A DNA stretch of 11,360 nucleotides, from positions 1 through 11,360 of the forward strand of contig RFIY01000352.1 in assembly GCA_003695505.1 (NCBI GenBank), read 5' to 3'. Each line of letters begins with the position of its first letter. Within the stretch, counting starts at the first letter, position 1. The notes below the pieces were generated by a model. The model was not told the DNA's origin. It did not search any database and saw only the letters and a program-made list of their open reading frames with translations. A program made the position numbers and the translations under genes. The stretch is from Candidatus Dadabacteria bacterium (GTDB lineage Bacteria > J088). This document shows positions 1 to 7,347 of the stretch, piece by piece.

Positions 1-881
1 ATGCGGCCCGCGCGTCCGCGGAACAGCATGACCGCAAGCGGCAGGACCAGACTGAACGCAACGTCACCCCATGCGCCGCCCCCGGGAAATGGCACCGGCA
101 CCAATGCCGCAGCGCTGCCAAAGACAATCGTCAGGTTGAATACATTCGATCCGATGATATTGCCAACGCCGATATCATGTTGTCCGCGCCGCACCGCAAT
201 GAGGATCGTCACCAGTTCCGGCAGGCTCGTGCCGAAGGCCACCATCGTCAGCCCGATCACGGTTTCACTGATCCCGATCCAGCGCGCAATCCCGGTCGCA
301 CCATCGACAAACCAGGCGCCACCGAGAAACAGCGCGACGCAGCCGATTGCGACGCGGGCGATGTCGCCCGCGATCGCGGTCCTGCGTACAACGACGTACT
401 CGTCGACTTCGAGTTCCTCGCGCAATTCGCGTGGGTCACTGAGCCGGAACAACGCCCATGTGAAAAGCATCCCCAGGCCCAGCAACGTCATGCCCTCCGC
501 GCGCCCGACCATGCCGTCCGCCAGCATCAGCACAATGAGTCCGGAAACGCCCACCAGAAACGGAATTTCGCGACGCACCAGCCGGCGATTGATCGACAAA
601 GGGCGGAGGACGCAGGCGAGTCCCAGGATCAGCGCTACATTACAGATGTTGCTGCCGAATACGTTGCCAAGCGCAACGCCCCCGCTGCCCTGCAGCGAGG
701 CGCTGCCCGAAACGACAACCTCCGGCAGGCTGGTGCCGTATGCCACGACCGTCAGACCGATGGTAACGGGCGGTACGCCAAAGCGGGCAGCCAGCGACGC
801 GCCGCCACGGACCAGCCACTCCGCACCGAAATAGAGGGCCAGCCCGCCTCCGAAAAACAGTACCCAATCCAGTAGTGGCAT
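1..881 (-). CDS. Calcium/sodium antiporter, CaCA family (YrbG-like), 3' end cut by the window edge
   Basis: Inner-membrane cation exchanger of the Ca2+:cation antiporter family, which uses the sodium (or proton) gradient to expel calcium. Translating the minus strand from the ATG at 881 gives 293 residues before the window ends. Two homologous halves carry the diagnostic alpha repeats: YGTSLPE at residues 48-54 with GNVFGSN at 72-78, and FGTSLPE at 216-222 with GNIIGSN at 240-246. The acidic residues in the two GTSLPE motifs are the ion-binding ligands of the family. Hydrophobic helices fill each half, and a charged loop (about residues 147-168, rich in Glu, Asp and Arg) separates them. Family members are usually about 310-330 residues, so only the last helix or so is missing. 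The gene lies 35 bp downstream of the GntR regulator on the same strand, so the two may be cotranscribed. Family assignment is firm; ion specificity is inferred. Confidence 0.93.
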   Translation of the reverse strand, partial: MPLLDWVLFFGGGLALYFGAEWLVRGGASLAARFGVPPVTIGLTVVAYGTSLPEVVVSGSASLQGSGGVALGNVFGSNICNVALILGLACVLRPLSINRRLVRREIPFLVGVSGLIVLMLADGMVGRAEGMTLLGLGMLFTWALFRLSDPRELREELEVDEYVVVRRTAIAGDIARVAIGCVALFLGGAWFVDGATGIARWIGISETVIGLTMVAFGTSLPELVTILIAVRRGQHDIGVGNIIGSNVFNLTIVFGSAAALVPVPFPGGGAWGDVAFSLVLPLAVMLFRGRAGR

Positions 882-916
882 GACGTCCCTGTGCGCTGGT
901 CTGTGTGCTACCGGCC

Positions 917-1639
917 TCAGCCAACCAGCGGCGTGCGGGCCAGAAATGCCAGCAACCCCTGGTCGTGACGCTCAAAATAGCTGCACGCAATGTTCACGGC
1001 TTCGTCCGGCTCGCCATTGCGGCAGTGGCGAAGAATCGTGCGCCAGGCGTCCTGATAATCCCGGGGCGGCGGTGCCGCGATACCAACGTCGCGCACGAGG
1101 CGAATATAGTTCCGCACGAACGCATTCATTACCCACAAAGCCGGAAGATAGCCACTTTCGAGGGTCATTCGCTGAATCCAGTCGAAATCGTGCTCAATAA
1201 ACGCCACCGGATCGTCTCGATGATCCCAGACACGATCGATGCCATACTGGAGTTCCGCAAAATTGATCTGACGATCCGGACGTGCCAGCCAGCGTACCGC
1301 CTCGAGAATGGGCGCCACACGCACCCGCAATGAGGATTCCAGCGCCGGAAGGAATTCCGGAGAACCGGCCTGAAGTCGCAGCCATGTCGGGAAAATGTCG
1401 ATCGTCGCGCAAATGCGCCAGTCGCGCACGCGCGTTCCAGACCCCTGGCGCGACGCGACCAGTCCCATTCGCTCAAGCTGACGGAGCGCCTCCCGCAGCG
1501 TGGAACGACTCACGCCGAGCTGCTCGGCGAGTTCTCGCTCCGGTGGAAGGGGTGCTTCGACCTCCCATTTGTCCTGCAAGATCTGCTCCACGAGCTGCTC
1601 GACGAGCCAGTCGACCCGGGTCTGTTGCGGTTTCGTCAA
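917..1639 (-). CDS. GntR-family transcriptional regulator, FadR-like
   Basis: A 240-residue one-component regulator. The N-terminal winged helix-turn-helix of the GntR family covers roughly residues 8-75, with LPPERELAEQLGVSRSTLRE at 31-50 as the recognition region and QGSGTRV at 65-71 as the wing. The rest is an alpha-helical effector domain. Its sequence after the wing (DWRICATIDIFPTWLRL, about 73-89) and the stretch around residues 142-165 resemble E. coli FadR, which binds long-chain acyl-CoA. The ligand here is therefore possibly an acyl-CoA, but this is only inference from partial resemblance. The start is TTG at 1639, with AGAGG about 10 nt upstream; it leaves about ten residues before the HTH, as in FadR. 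The gene is divergent from ribF across 149 bp and sits 35 bp before the antiporter. A local autoregulatory operator is likely, and the inverted repeat at 1723-1739 is one candidate. Confidence 0.85.
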   Translation of the reverse strand: MTKPQQTRVDWLVEQLVEQILQDKWEVEAPLPPERELAEQLGVSRSTLREALRQLERMGLVASRQGSGTRVRDWRICATIDIFPTWLRLQAGSPEFLPALESSLRVRVAPILEAVRWLARPDRQINFAELQYGIDRVWDHRDDPVAFIEHDFDWIQRMTLESGYLPALWVMNAFVRNYIRLVRDVGIAAPPPRDYQDAWRTILRHCRNGEPDEAVNIACSYFERHDQGLLAFLARTPLVG

Positions 1640-1703
1640 AACGGGACGGCCTCTGTGTGCGTACAGGTTCGGAGCCTGCGGCGGGCGTTGCGGATCTCAA
1701 AGG

Positions 1704-1709
1704 TATAAT
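1704..1709 (+). promoter_or_regulatory. Candidate -10 box upstream of ribF
   Basis: A perfect TATAAT hexamer stands out in GC-rich sequence, 79 bp before the ribF start. No good -35 hexamer lies 16-18 bp upstream, so an activator or a weak promoter would have to be assumed. The same AT-rich patch reads TTATAC/TATTAT on the other strand and could also serve the divergent GntR gene. Confidence 0.4.
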
Positions 1710-1722
1710 AACACTCACCGAG

Positions 1723-1739
1723 TCCGGCCAGAGGCCGGA
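1723..1739. repeat. 17-bp perfect inverted repeat in the ribF/GntR divergent region
   Basis: TCCGGCC-AGA-GGCCGGA, a 7-bp arm repeat with a 3-nt centre, begins 14 bp after the TATAAT box. It would lie in the early transcribed region of ribF and upstream of the divergent GntR gene. Such a position suits an operator for the GntR protein; the repeat could also fold as a small hairpin in the leader. It does not match the published FadR operator in any obvious way. Two further GGCC tetrads follow at 1742-1745 and 1753-1756. Confidence 0.55.
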
Positions 1740-1788
1740 TGGGCCGTTTTCTGGCCATCAAACCGTGACCGCAGGAAAATAACGACGG

Positions 1789-2727
1789 ATGCACATCTTT
1801 GAACACCTTGACGACGTTCGCGGCCGCATCGCATCGTCCGTCGTCACGATCGGCAACTTCGACGGCGTCCACCGCGGTCACCGCGCGCTGCTCGGTACGA
1901 CCTGCGACCTCGCGCGTCAGCAGGACGCCACCTCATGCGCGCTGACATTCTGGCCACATCCCCGTTCAGTCCTCGAGGGAGGCGCACCGCCGCTGATCTG
2001 CACGCTCGCGCAGAAAAAAGCGTGGATCGCGGAAACCGGTATCGACGCGCTGTGTATTCAACCATTCGACCGCGACTTCGCGGCCCTCGAGCCGGAAACG
2101 TTCCTGGAACTGATCATCGATGCCTTTTCGGCGCGCCACCTCGTCCTCGGCCACGATTTCCGTTTCGGACGCGGCGGCGCCGGAACGTTTGAACTCGCCG
2201 CGACATTCGCGGCCCGGCATGGTGTGGACGTCACGCGGATCGACGAGATTCGGCTCGGCGATGAGGTCGTTTCTTCGACATCGATCCGCGAAGCCCTGCT
2301 GGCCGGTAATGTGCAGCGCGCCTGGGAGCTTCTTGGGCGTCCCTGGCAGGTCTGGGGAACGCACACTGCGGGCGCCGGCCGCGGCCGCACGCTCGGTTAT
2401 CCGACGATCAACCTGGCGACGGACAATGAACTGATCGTACCCGACGGTGTGTACGGCGGCCGGATGATCCTGGCCGATGGATCTCGCCATGTGGCCGCGA
2501 TCAGCGTAGGCACCAATCCGACCTTTGGCAATGAACCCAGGCATATCGAAGCCTTTCTGTTCGACTGCGAGGATCCTGACACCCAGGGCGAACTCCGGCT
2601 GGAATTTTTCACCTATGTCCGGGCTCAGGTCGTGTTCGAGGATGCCGCCAGACTCATCCAGCAGATCGAGGCGGACACCAGCATCATCCGCGCCCAGGCG
2701 GAGGAACAGGACTGGCTTTCCCGTTGA
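1789..2727 (+). CDS. ribF: Bifunctional riboflavin kinase / FAD synthetase RibF
   Basis: Cytoplasmic enzyme that phosphorylates riboflavin to FMN and then adenylylates FMN to FAD. It has 312 residues, the normal length for bacterial RibF. The N-terminal FMN adenylyltransferase (nucleotidyltransferase) domain shows GNFDGVHRGH at 22-31, GHDFRFGRGG at 121-130 and the VSSTSIREAL signature at 161-170. The C-terminal riboflavin kinase domain shows GRTLGYPTINL at 199-209, SVGTNPTFG at 239-247 and the IEAFLFD strand around 253-259, whose Glu is the expected catalytic base. The ATG at 1789 follows AGGA at 1773-1776. The upstream region is too short and lacks the conserved elements for an FMN riboswitch. 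The stop codon overlaps the TTG start of aroE, so the two are probably translationally coupled. In E. coli ribF is followed by ileS and lspA; here its partner is aroE. Confidence 0.96.
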   Translation: MHIFEHLDDVRGRIASSVVTIGNFDGVHRGHRALLGTTCDLARQQDATSCALTFWPHPRSVLEGGAPPLICTLAQKKAWIAETGIDALCIQPFDRDFAALEPETFLELIIDAFSARHLVLGHDFRFGRGGAGTFELAATFAARHGVDVTRIDEIRLGDEVVSSTSIREALLAGNVQRAWELLGRPWQVWGTHTAGAGRGRTLGYPTINLATDNELIVPDGVYGGRMILADGSRHVAAISVGTNPTFGNEPRHIEAFLFDCEDPDTQGELRLEFFTYVRAQVVFEDAARLIQQIEADTSIIRAQAEEQDWLSR

Positions 2728-3575
2728 CCATCACCGCGGCCACCCGCCTCTACGGCATCCTGGGGCATCCTGTCGGGCACTCGCTGAGTCCAGCGATCCA
2801 CAATCCCGAGTTCGCAGCGTGCGGCCACGACGCCGTCTACCTCGCTTTTGACGTACCTCCAGGTCGTTTGCCGGCTGCAATCGACGGCGTCCGGGCGCTT
2901 GGCCTCGCCGGCCTGAATCTGACGATTCCGCACAAAGAAGCCATCCTGCCGCTACTCGACGCCATCGATCCTGCCGCCGCTCGCATCGGCGCAGTCAACA
3001 CGGTTGCCGCGGAGGACGGGCACCTGACCGGTTACAACACGGATGGCATTGGCTTTCTGAACCCGCTTTCCGCCCGGCTCGGCTTTCAACCGCGCGACAA
3101 ACGGGTCGTGATCCTTGGTGCCGGCGGCGCTGTGCGCGCCGTAGCGTTCGCGCTGATGGATGCCGGAGTGTCTGAAATCGTCCTCGCAAACCGAACGTTG
3201 CAACGGGCCGAGGCGCTGGCACGGGATCTGCGCGCCACCGGCAATACGCTGGTGCGAACCGTCGCGTGGGACGGTCCGTTCACCGATCCGGCGCTGGCAA
3301 GCTGCGATTTGCTGATTCAGGGCACCTCGCTGGGACTACACGATGAGCTTCCTGAAATCGCCTGGCCCGACCTCTCGCCGAAGGCCATCGTTGCCGACCT
3401 GGTCTACCGCGCCGATGGACCGACGCGATTTCTGCAAACCGCAGCGACCCACGGTTATCCGGTGTATGACGGCATCTGGATGCTGGTTGGCCAGGCCGCC
3501 GAGGCATTTCGCATCTGGACCGGCGCACCGTTCGACATCGAACGCGCTGCGCGGCGATGTCGCCCTGACCTGTAG
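2724..3575 (+). CDS. aroE: Shikimate dehydrogenase AroE
   Basis: NADP-dependent reduction of 3-dehydroshikimate to shikimate, the fourth step of the chorismate pathway. The protein has 283 residues. The substrate-binding domain shows GHPVGHSLSP at 14-23 (Ser20 and Ser22 for shikimate), TIPHKE at 67-72 with catalytic Lys71, GAVNT at 89-93, and NTDG at 105-108 with catalytic Asp107. The Rossmann domain shows the GAGGAVRA glycine loop at 132-139 and the NRT motif at 156-158 that reads the NADP phosphate. GQAAEAF at 256-262 supplies the C-terminal Gln. The usual NATS/NTTP segment reads QGTS at 199-202, a mild deviation near the cofactor site. The start is TTG at 2724, overlapping the ribF stop by four bases. 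No other start fits the conserved N-terminus, so translation probably depends on termination of ribF. Confidence 0.94.
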   Translation: MTITAATRLYGILGHPVGHSLSPAIHNPEFAACGHDAVYLAFDVPPGRLPAAIDGVRALGLAGLNLTIPHKEAILPLLDAIDPAAARIGAVNTVAAEDGHLTGYNTDGIGFLNPLSARLGFQPRDKRVVILGAGGAVRAVAFALMDAGVSEIVLANRTLQRAEALARDLRATGNTLVRTVAWDGPFTDPALASCDLLIQGTSLGLHDELPEIAWPDLSPKAIVADLVYRADGPTRFLQTAATHGYPVYDGIWMLVGQAAEAFRIWTGAPFDIERAARRCRPDL

Positions 3576-3589
3576 TCACGCCCCTGCTG

Positions 3590-3615
3590 GCGGCAGGCCT
3601 CCGGCGCGCTGCCGC
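3590..3615. repeat. GC-rich inverted repeat between convergent aroE and the SDR gene
   Basis: GCGGCAG at 3590-3596 pairs with CTGCCGC at 3609-3615 around a 12-nt loop, in the 48-bp gap between two convergent genes. There is no T-run on either side, so it is not a canonical intrinsic terminator, although a position between convergent stops would suit one. An alternative small hairpin, CCTGC/GCAGG, overlaps it at 3583-3597. Confidence 0.25.
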
Positions 3616-3623
3616 TCCCTGGA

Positions 3624-4361
3624 TCAGCCAGAAAACACGTCCCGCTGCGGCCAAAGATCCAGGTTCATCAGGTTTGCATTGTCGGGCAGGCTGATCGCGA
3701 ACCGCACGGCCTCCGCGACTGTCTCGGGGCTCATCATCCGGCCAGGATCCGCACCAGGCGTGTCGCGCGTCATGTCGGTGGCCGTCATGCCTGGCGCGAT
3801 ATGGCAAACGTGAATGCCCGCGTCGCGGACGTCGTAGAACAGTGATTCCGCAAACCCGCGCAGCCCGAATTTGCTTGCACAATAGCCGCTGTTACCCGGA
3901 AAAGCATTGCGACCAGCAACCGATCCCAGCAGCACAATGGCCCCCGTGCCACGCTGCGACATGCTCGCCGCGGCGGCCCGTGCCAGATGCATCGGCGCGC
4001 GAAGGTTGATTTCGAGCATCCGGTCCCAATCTGCGACGTTCGCCTCATCGGCCGGCGCCGTGGTGTACACCCCGGCAGCACAGACAAGCACATCAACCGC
4101 CTCACGATCCAGGAGCGCAGCAACCGTGCGCACGTCTTCAAACTCGGACAGATCGGCGACAACCGTGGCGATTTCGGTATCGGTCTCGTCGCGCAAACGA
4201 GCGGCGGCCTGCTGTAGCCGCTCGCGATCACGAGCGACCAACGTCACCTTGTCTGCGCGTCGCGCGACCCTTCGCGCGATCGCGAATCCGATCCCGCGCG
4301 ACCCACCGGTGATCAGGCAATGGTTCCAGTGCTGTTCGCCCACACGCACTCCTGTAGTCAT
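3624..4361 (-). CDS. Short-chain dehydrogenase/reductase (classical SDR)
   Basis: NAD(P)-dependent oxidoreductase of unknown substrate, 245 residues, typical of classical SDRs. The cofactor loop GGSRGIG is at 19-25. The NNAG motif is altered to CAAG at 94-97. The catalytic set Asn119, Ser147, Tyr160 and Lys164 (YCASK at 160-164) is complete. ITGG plus VAR at 42-44 suggests NADP preference, by inference. I chose the ATG at 4361. The frame stays open upstream to 4466, but that extension is Cys-rich low-likelihood sequence running into the mgtE coding region, and the SDR beta-strand begins only about 12 residues after the ATG. The gene is divergent from mgtE (74 bp) and convergent with aroE. The neighbours do not indicate a substrate. 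Confidence 0.9.
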   Translation of the reverse strand: MTTGVRVGEQHWNHCLITGGSRGIGFAIARRVARRADKVTLVARDRERLQQAAARLRDETDTEIATVVADLSEFEDVRTVAALLDREAVDVLVCAAGVYTTAPADEANVADWDRMLEINLRAPMHLARAAAASMSQRGTGAIVLLGSVAGRNAFPGNSGYCASKFGLRGFAESLFYDVRDAGIHVCHIAPGMTATDMTRDTPGADPGRMMSPETVAEAVRFAISLPDNANLMNLDLWPQRDVFSG

Positions 4362-4435
4362 CTGGTTGCAGCGGTTACAATATCCACGCTGACAACGAAG
4401 TCCGCAAACCTTGACACAACCCCCCTGTCCCGGTC

Positions 4436-5878
4436 GTGAAATCCATGGCGCGTTCGTCTTCGACAAAACAGCCTCAGTCCCCCTCCCGCACCGGGAGCTT
4501 TGTCGAACTGAAACGTCCCGAGCGACTGGTCAAGTTGCTCCACCGCCTGCTGCAAACCGGTCAGCATCGCAAGATCGAATCGATCCTCGCGCGCCTCCAC
4601 CCGGCCGATATCGCCGACATCCTGATGCTGATGCCGATCCCGGACACGCGGGAGCTGATCCGGTTGCTGTTCCGGTTGCGCAAAGGTGCCGCTACGGTCG
4701 CAGAGCTCCCGCCCGTGTACATGGCGGAGCTGCTCGAAGATTTCGAACCCGCAATGATTGCGGAGTTCGTGCGCCGCATCGACCCCGATGACGCGGCCGA
4801 TATTCTGCAGGACCTGCCGGACGAGAAGCAACACCAGGTGCTGCAGGCACTCGAGATCGACGAAGTCGAAGAGCTGCGACAACTCCTCGCGTACGCGGAA
4901 GATACCGTCGGGTCGATCATGAACCCGGACGTCTTCGCCTTGCCTGCGAACCTGACGGTCGATGAAGCAATTCGCAAGATCCGGGCCGAAGGTGAACACC
5001 TGCGCAATGTCGTCGATGTCTATGTGGTCGATGAAGAGCAGCAGCTCGTCGGCGTCGTGTCGATGCGCGACCTGCTCCTGGCGCCCGATGAAGCGACGCT
5101 GGAATCGATCGCCCGCCCGGTCAGCGTCACGCTCACACCAGAAATGTCCGAGGATGACGCAGCCTCGGTCATCGCGCGTTACGACCTGTTCGCCGTGCCG
5201 GTGGTCGATGCAAACGAAAAGCTCGTCGGTGTCGTCACCGTCGACGACATCGTCGATGTCCTCACGGATGCGGCCACCGAAGAAATCTACTCGATGGCCG
5301 CGCTGGACGAAGACGACCGCGTGTTCAGCCCGCCGCTGCGCTCGGTTCGGCTCCGATTGCCGTGGCTGACCCTGAATTTTGCCACCGCTCTGCTGGCCGC
5401 ATTTACGGTCGGTCTGTTTGAAGACGTGATCAGCCAGGCGGTCGTGTTGGCCGCGATGATGCCGATCGTCGCGGGCATGGGTGGCAATTCCGGCTCGCAG
5501 ACGCTCACCGTGATGATCCGCGGGATCGCACTCGGTGAGCTGAAGCCGGTCAACGCACGCAAGGCGTTGATGAAGGAAGTGGCGGTTGGCCTGGTCAACG
5601 GCATCATCCTTGCGGGCATTGGATTCGTCATCGGCTGGCTCTGGCAGGACGCGTGGTGGTTGGGTCTGCTGCTGGGGCTCGGCATTCTCGTCAATCTGGT
5701 ACTGGCCGCCCTGGCCGGCGCGCTCATTCCGCTCACGCTCAAACGCCTCGGACTGGATCCGGCCCTCGGATCGACGATCATCCTGACGACAGTCACGGAC
5801 GTCTGCGGATTCTTCGCGTTTCTCGGATTGGCGAGAATCCTGCTGCCACTATTCGGTGTTTTGCCGCACACCTCCTGA
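4436..5878 (+). CDS. mgtE: Magnesium transporter MgtE
   Basis: Mg2+-selective channel of the inner membrane, gated by cytoplasmic magnesium. The protein has 480 residues in the canonical order. An alpha-helical MgtE N domain covers roughly 25-150 (LHPADIADIL and IDPDDAADILQDLP repeats), followed by the tandem CBS domains at about 155-285 (IMNPDVFAL and PVVDANEKLVGVVTVDDIVDVL). A connecting helix leads to five transmembrane segments from about 310 to 475. The pore signature GGNSGSQT is at 349-356, and DPALGS (441-446) with TTVTDV (451-456) holds the Asp that coordinates Mg2+ in the pore. The start is GTG at 4436; ATG at 4445 (codon 4) is an equally plausible alternative because neither has a clear ribosome binding site. 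The 74-bp upstream gap is too short for an M-box riboswitch. The methyltransferase gene follows after 12 bp. Confidence 0.95.
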   Translation: MKSMARSSSTKQPQSPSRTGSFVELKRPERLVKLLHRLLQTGQHRKIESILARLHPADIADILMLMPIPDTRELIRLLFRLRKGAATVAELPPVYMAELLEDFEPAMIAEFVRRIDPDDAADILQDLPDEKQHQVLQALEIDEVEELRQLLAYAEDTVGSIMNPDVFALPANLTVDEAIRKIRAEGEHLRNVVDVYVVDEEQQLVGVVSMRDLLLAPDEATLESIARPVSVTLTPEMSEDDAASVIARYDLFAVPVVDANEKLVGVVTVDDIVDVLTDAATEEIYSMAALDEDDRVFSPPLRSVRLRLPWLTLNFATALLAAFTVGLFEDVISQAVVLAAMMPIVAGMGGNSGSQTLTVMIRGIALGELKPVNARKALMKEVAVGLVNGIILAGIGFVIGWLWQDAWWLGLLLGLGILVNLVLAALAGALIPLTLKRLGLDPALGSTIILTTVTDVCGFFAFLGLARILLPLFGVLPHTS

Positions 5879-5890
5879 AATGGAGCCCCA

Positions 5891-6754
5891 ATGACAGACG
5901 CACCCGACACCTCGCGCATCAGTTTCACGGCACACTACACCGGTCATGTCTGGCGACGCCATGGTCTTGGAGACGCTGCGCTCGCCACCTGGCAGGGCCA
6001 GGTCCTGTTCGGCGCGCTGACACCGTTCAACAAACTGGGAAACCGACTTCAGCCGGGCCTCAATCTCGAGGCCATGCTGCTGCAACGCCACCGGATCATC
6101 GACGCGCTGCTCGAACAGGCCATCACGGGGGGCGCAACCCAGGTCGTCGAAATCGCCGCCGGTCTGTCTCCACGCGGCCTGCGCTTCACCAGACGACACC
6201 CCGACCTGCACTACCTCGAATTCGACCTGCCCGGTATGGCGGCCCGCAAGGAGCGTCTCCTGTCGCGAGTCTCCGACCGTTCGCCGCGACATCTGGTGAC
6301 GTCCGGCAACGCACTGGCCGCGGACGGCGAGCAAAGCATTGCCGGCAGGATCGCGACGCTGCTCGATCCAACCGCGCCGACCGTTGTCATCACCGAGGGC
6401 CTGATCAACTATTTTCCGGTCGAGCAGGCTCAGCAGATCTGGGGGCACATCGTGGCCGGCCTCAAACGCGCCCGCTGGGGCGTCTACCTGTCAGACATCG
6501 CCCATACGCCGGGAGGCTTCCGCGGAGCGTGGCTGATTCGCCTGTTTCGCCAGGTACTGGAAACGACAACCCGCGGCGCGACGCACTTCCACTTTGACTC
6601 GACCGACGAAACCCGACAGGCCCTGCTCGACGCCGGCTTCAACGAAGCAACCATCCACTCGCCCGAGGACTGGCGCGACCGGCTCGAACTGCCGCCCTCC
6701 CCGCCGCAACCACTGGTGCACGTCATCGAGGCGCGGGTTTCACAAGACGGCTGA
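5891..6754 (+). CDS. SAM-dependent methyltransferase, leucine carboxyl methyltransferase / TcmP-like family
   Basis: A class I methyltransferase of 287 residues, of the LCMT/TcmP-like group, which methylates carboxyl or hydroxyl groups. Motif I is VVEIAAGLSPRG at 85-96 (the family's glycine-rich SAM loop, with SPRG where DTR is common). The acidic motif II is EFDLP at 110-114, and EGLINYF at 169-175 matches the EGVxxYL signature that defines the group. The N-terminal SFTAHYTGHVW stretch is also typical of these proteins. TGGAG at 5881-5885 lies five bases before the ATG, and the mgtE stop is 12 bp upstream, so the two genes are likely one operon. No link to magnesium transport is evident and the substrate cannot be named. 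Its stop is 8 bp from the convergent tsaC stop. Confidence 0.85.
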   Translation: MTDAPDTSRISFTAHYTGHVWRRHGLGDAALATWQGQVLFGALTPFNKLGNRLQPGLNLEAMLLQRHRIIDALLEQAITGGATQVVEIAAGLSPRGLRFTRRHPDLHYLEFDLPGMAARKERLLSRVSDRSPRHLVTSGNALAADGEQSIAGRIATLLDPTAPTVVITEGLINYFPVEQAQQIWGHIVAGLKRARWGVYLSDIAHTPGGFRGAWLIRLFRQVLETTTRGATHFHFDSTDETRQALLDAGFNEATIHSPEDWRDRLELPPSPPQPLVHVIEARVSQDG

Positions 6755-6762
6755 CCGCGTGC

Positions 6763-7347
6763 TTACAGATCCAGCGGCACCGCGCCCGCGCGTATCACCC
6801 GCGGCGTCACGCCACGCGCATCGACAACGGTACTCGGCAGTCCCCCCGGCGCCTGCTTGACGATGGACCAGACCGGCAGATCGGGAAACGCCGCTTCAAC
6901 CGCCTCAACCGTCACCGCAGGTGGCTCGCCAGGGCGGTTGGCGCTGGTCGCGGTCAATGGTCCGGTCGAACGCAACAACTGTTGCAGCAAGGGATCCGCC
7001 GGCACCCGAATGCCAATCGTATCGGTACCGGCCGTCAGAATGTCGCTCAATGTCAGCGTCGCCTGAAAGACGACCGTCAACGGCCCGGGCCAATAATCAT
7101 CGATCAGTTGCCGTGCCGTCCGGGAAATGTCCGCAACCAGCGGCTCCACTGCCGCCGTGTCCGCCGCGATCAGGCCAATCGGTTGCTGCCGACCCCGTTT
7201 CAGTTCGGCCAGTTGCATGAGTGCTTCTGGTCGATCGATCCGTGCCGCCAGCGCAAAAAACGACTCCGTCGGGATCGCAACGACGCTGCCGTCATTCAGC
7301 AGCCGAACAACGTCCGCCAGGTCGTTGATACGCCGTGACGCTGTCAT
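6763..7347 (-). CDS. tsaC: L-threonylcarbamoyladenylate synthase (TsaC/Sua5/YrdC family)
   Basis: Makes threonylcarbamoyl-AMP from threonine, bicarbonate and ATP, the first step in forming t6A at position 37 of tRNAs that read ANN codons. The 194-residue length is that of the short TsaC form without the Sua5 extension. AIPTESFFAL at 24-33 is the PTxTxYGL region, here with Phe-Ala in place of Tyr-Gly. KRGRQQP at 50-56 is the nucleotide-binding KxR region; YWPGPLTVVF at 85-94, IGIRVP at 111-116, TATSANRPG at 132-140 and PSTVVD at 171-176 complete the family pattern. The ATG at 7347 shares its A with the upstream stop (TAATG overlap), which indicates translational coupling to the 144-aa gene; the frame is open further upstream but only as non-conserved sequence. 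The unit also begins with tRNA-Arg(UCU), an expected t6A substrate. Confidence 0.9.
   Translation of the reverse strand: MTASRRINDLADVVRLLNDGSVVAIPTESFFALAARIDRPEALMQLAELKRGRQQPIGLIAADTAAVEPLVADISRTARQLIDDYWPGPLTVVFQATLTLSDILTAGTDTIGIRVPADPLLQQLLRSTGPLTATSANRPGEPPAVTVEAVEAAFPDLPVWSIVKQAPGGLPSTVVDARGVTPRVIRAGAVPLDL

Noticed and set aside
1-875. Long plus-strand open frames over the left end
   Set aside because: The minus strand encodes an unmistakable CaCA antiporter with both alpha repeats; the plus-strand frames are low-complexity shadows.
1640-1788. FMN riboswitch upstream of ribF
   Set aside because: None of the conserved RFN element segments are visible, and the gap is largely taken up by the promoter-like region and a short dyad.
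4362-4435. Magnesium (M-box) riboswitch before mgtE
   Set aside because: Only 74 bp is available and no M-box pattern is present. A TTGACA at 4411-4416 lacks a usable -10 box before the start.
4362-4466. Upstream extension of the SDR with a Cys-rich stretch resembling a zinc ribbon
   Set aside because: It runs into the mgtE coding region, precedes the normal SDR N-terminus, and its Cys spacing matches no known motif.
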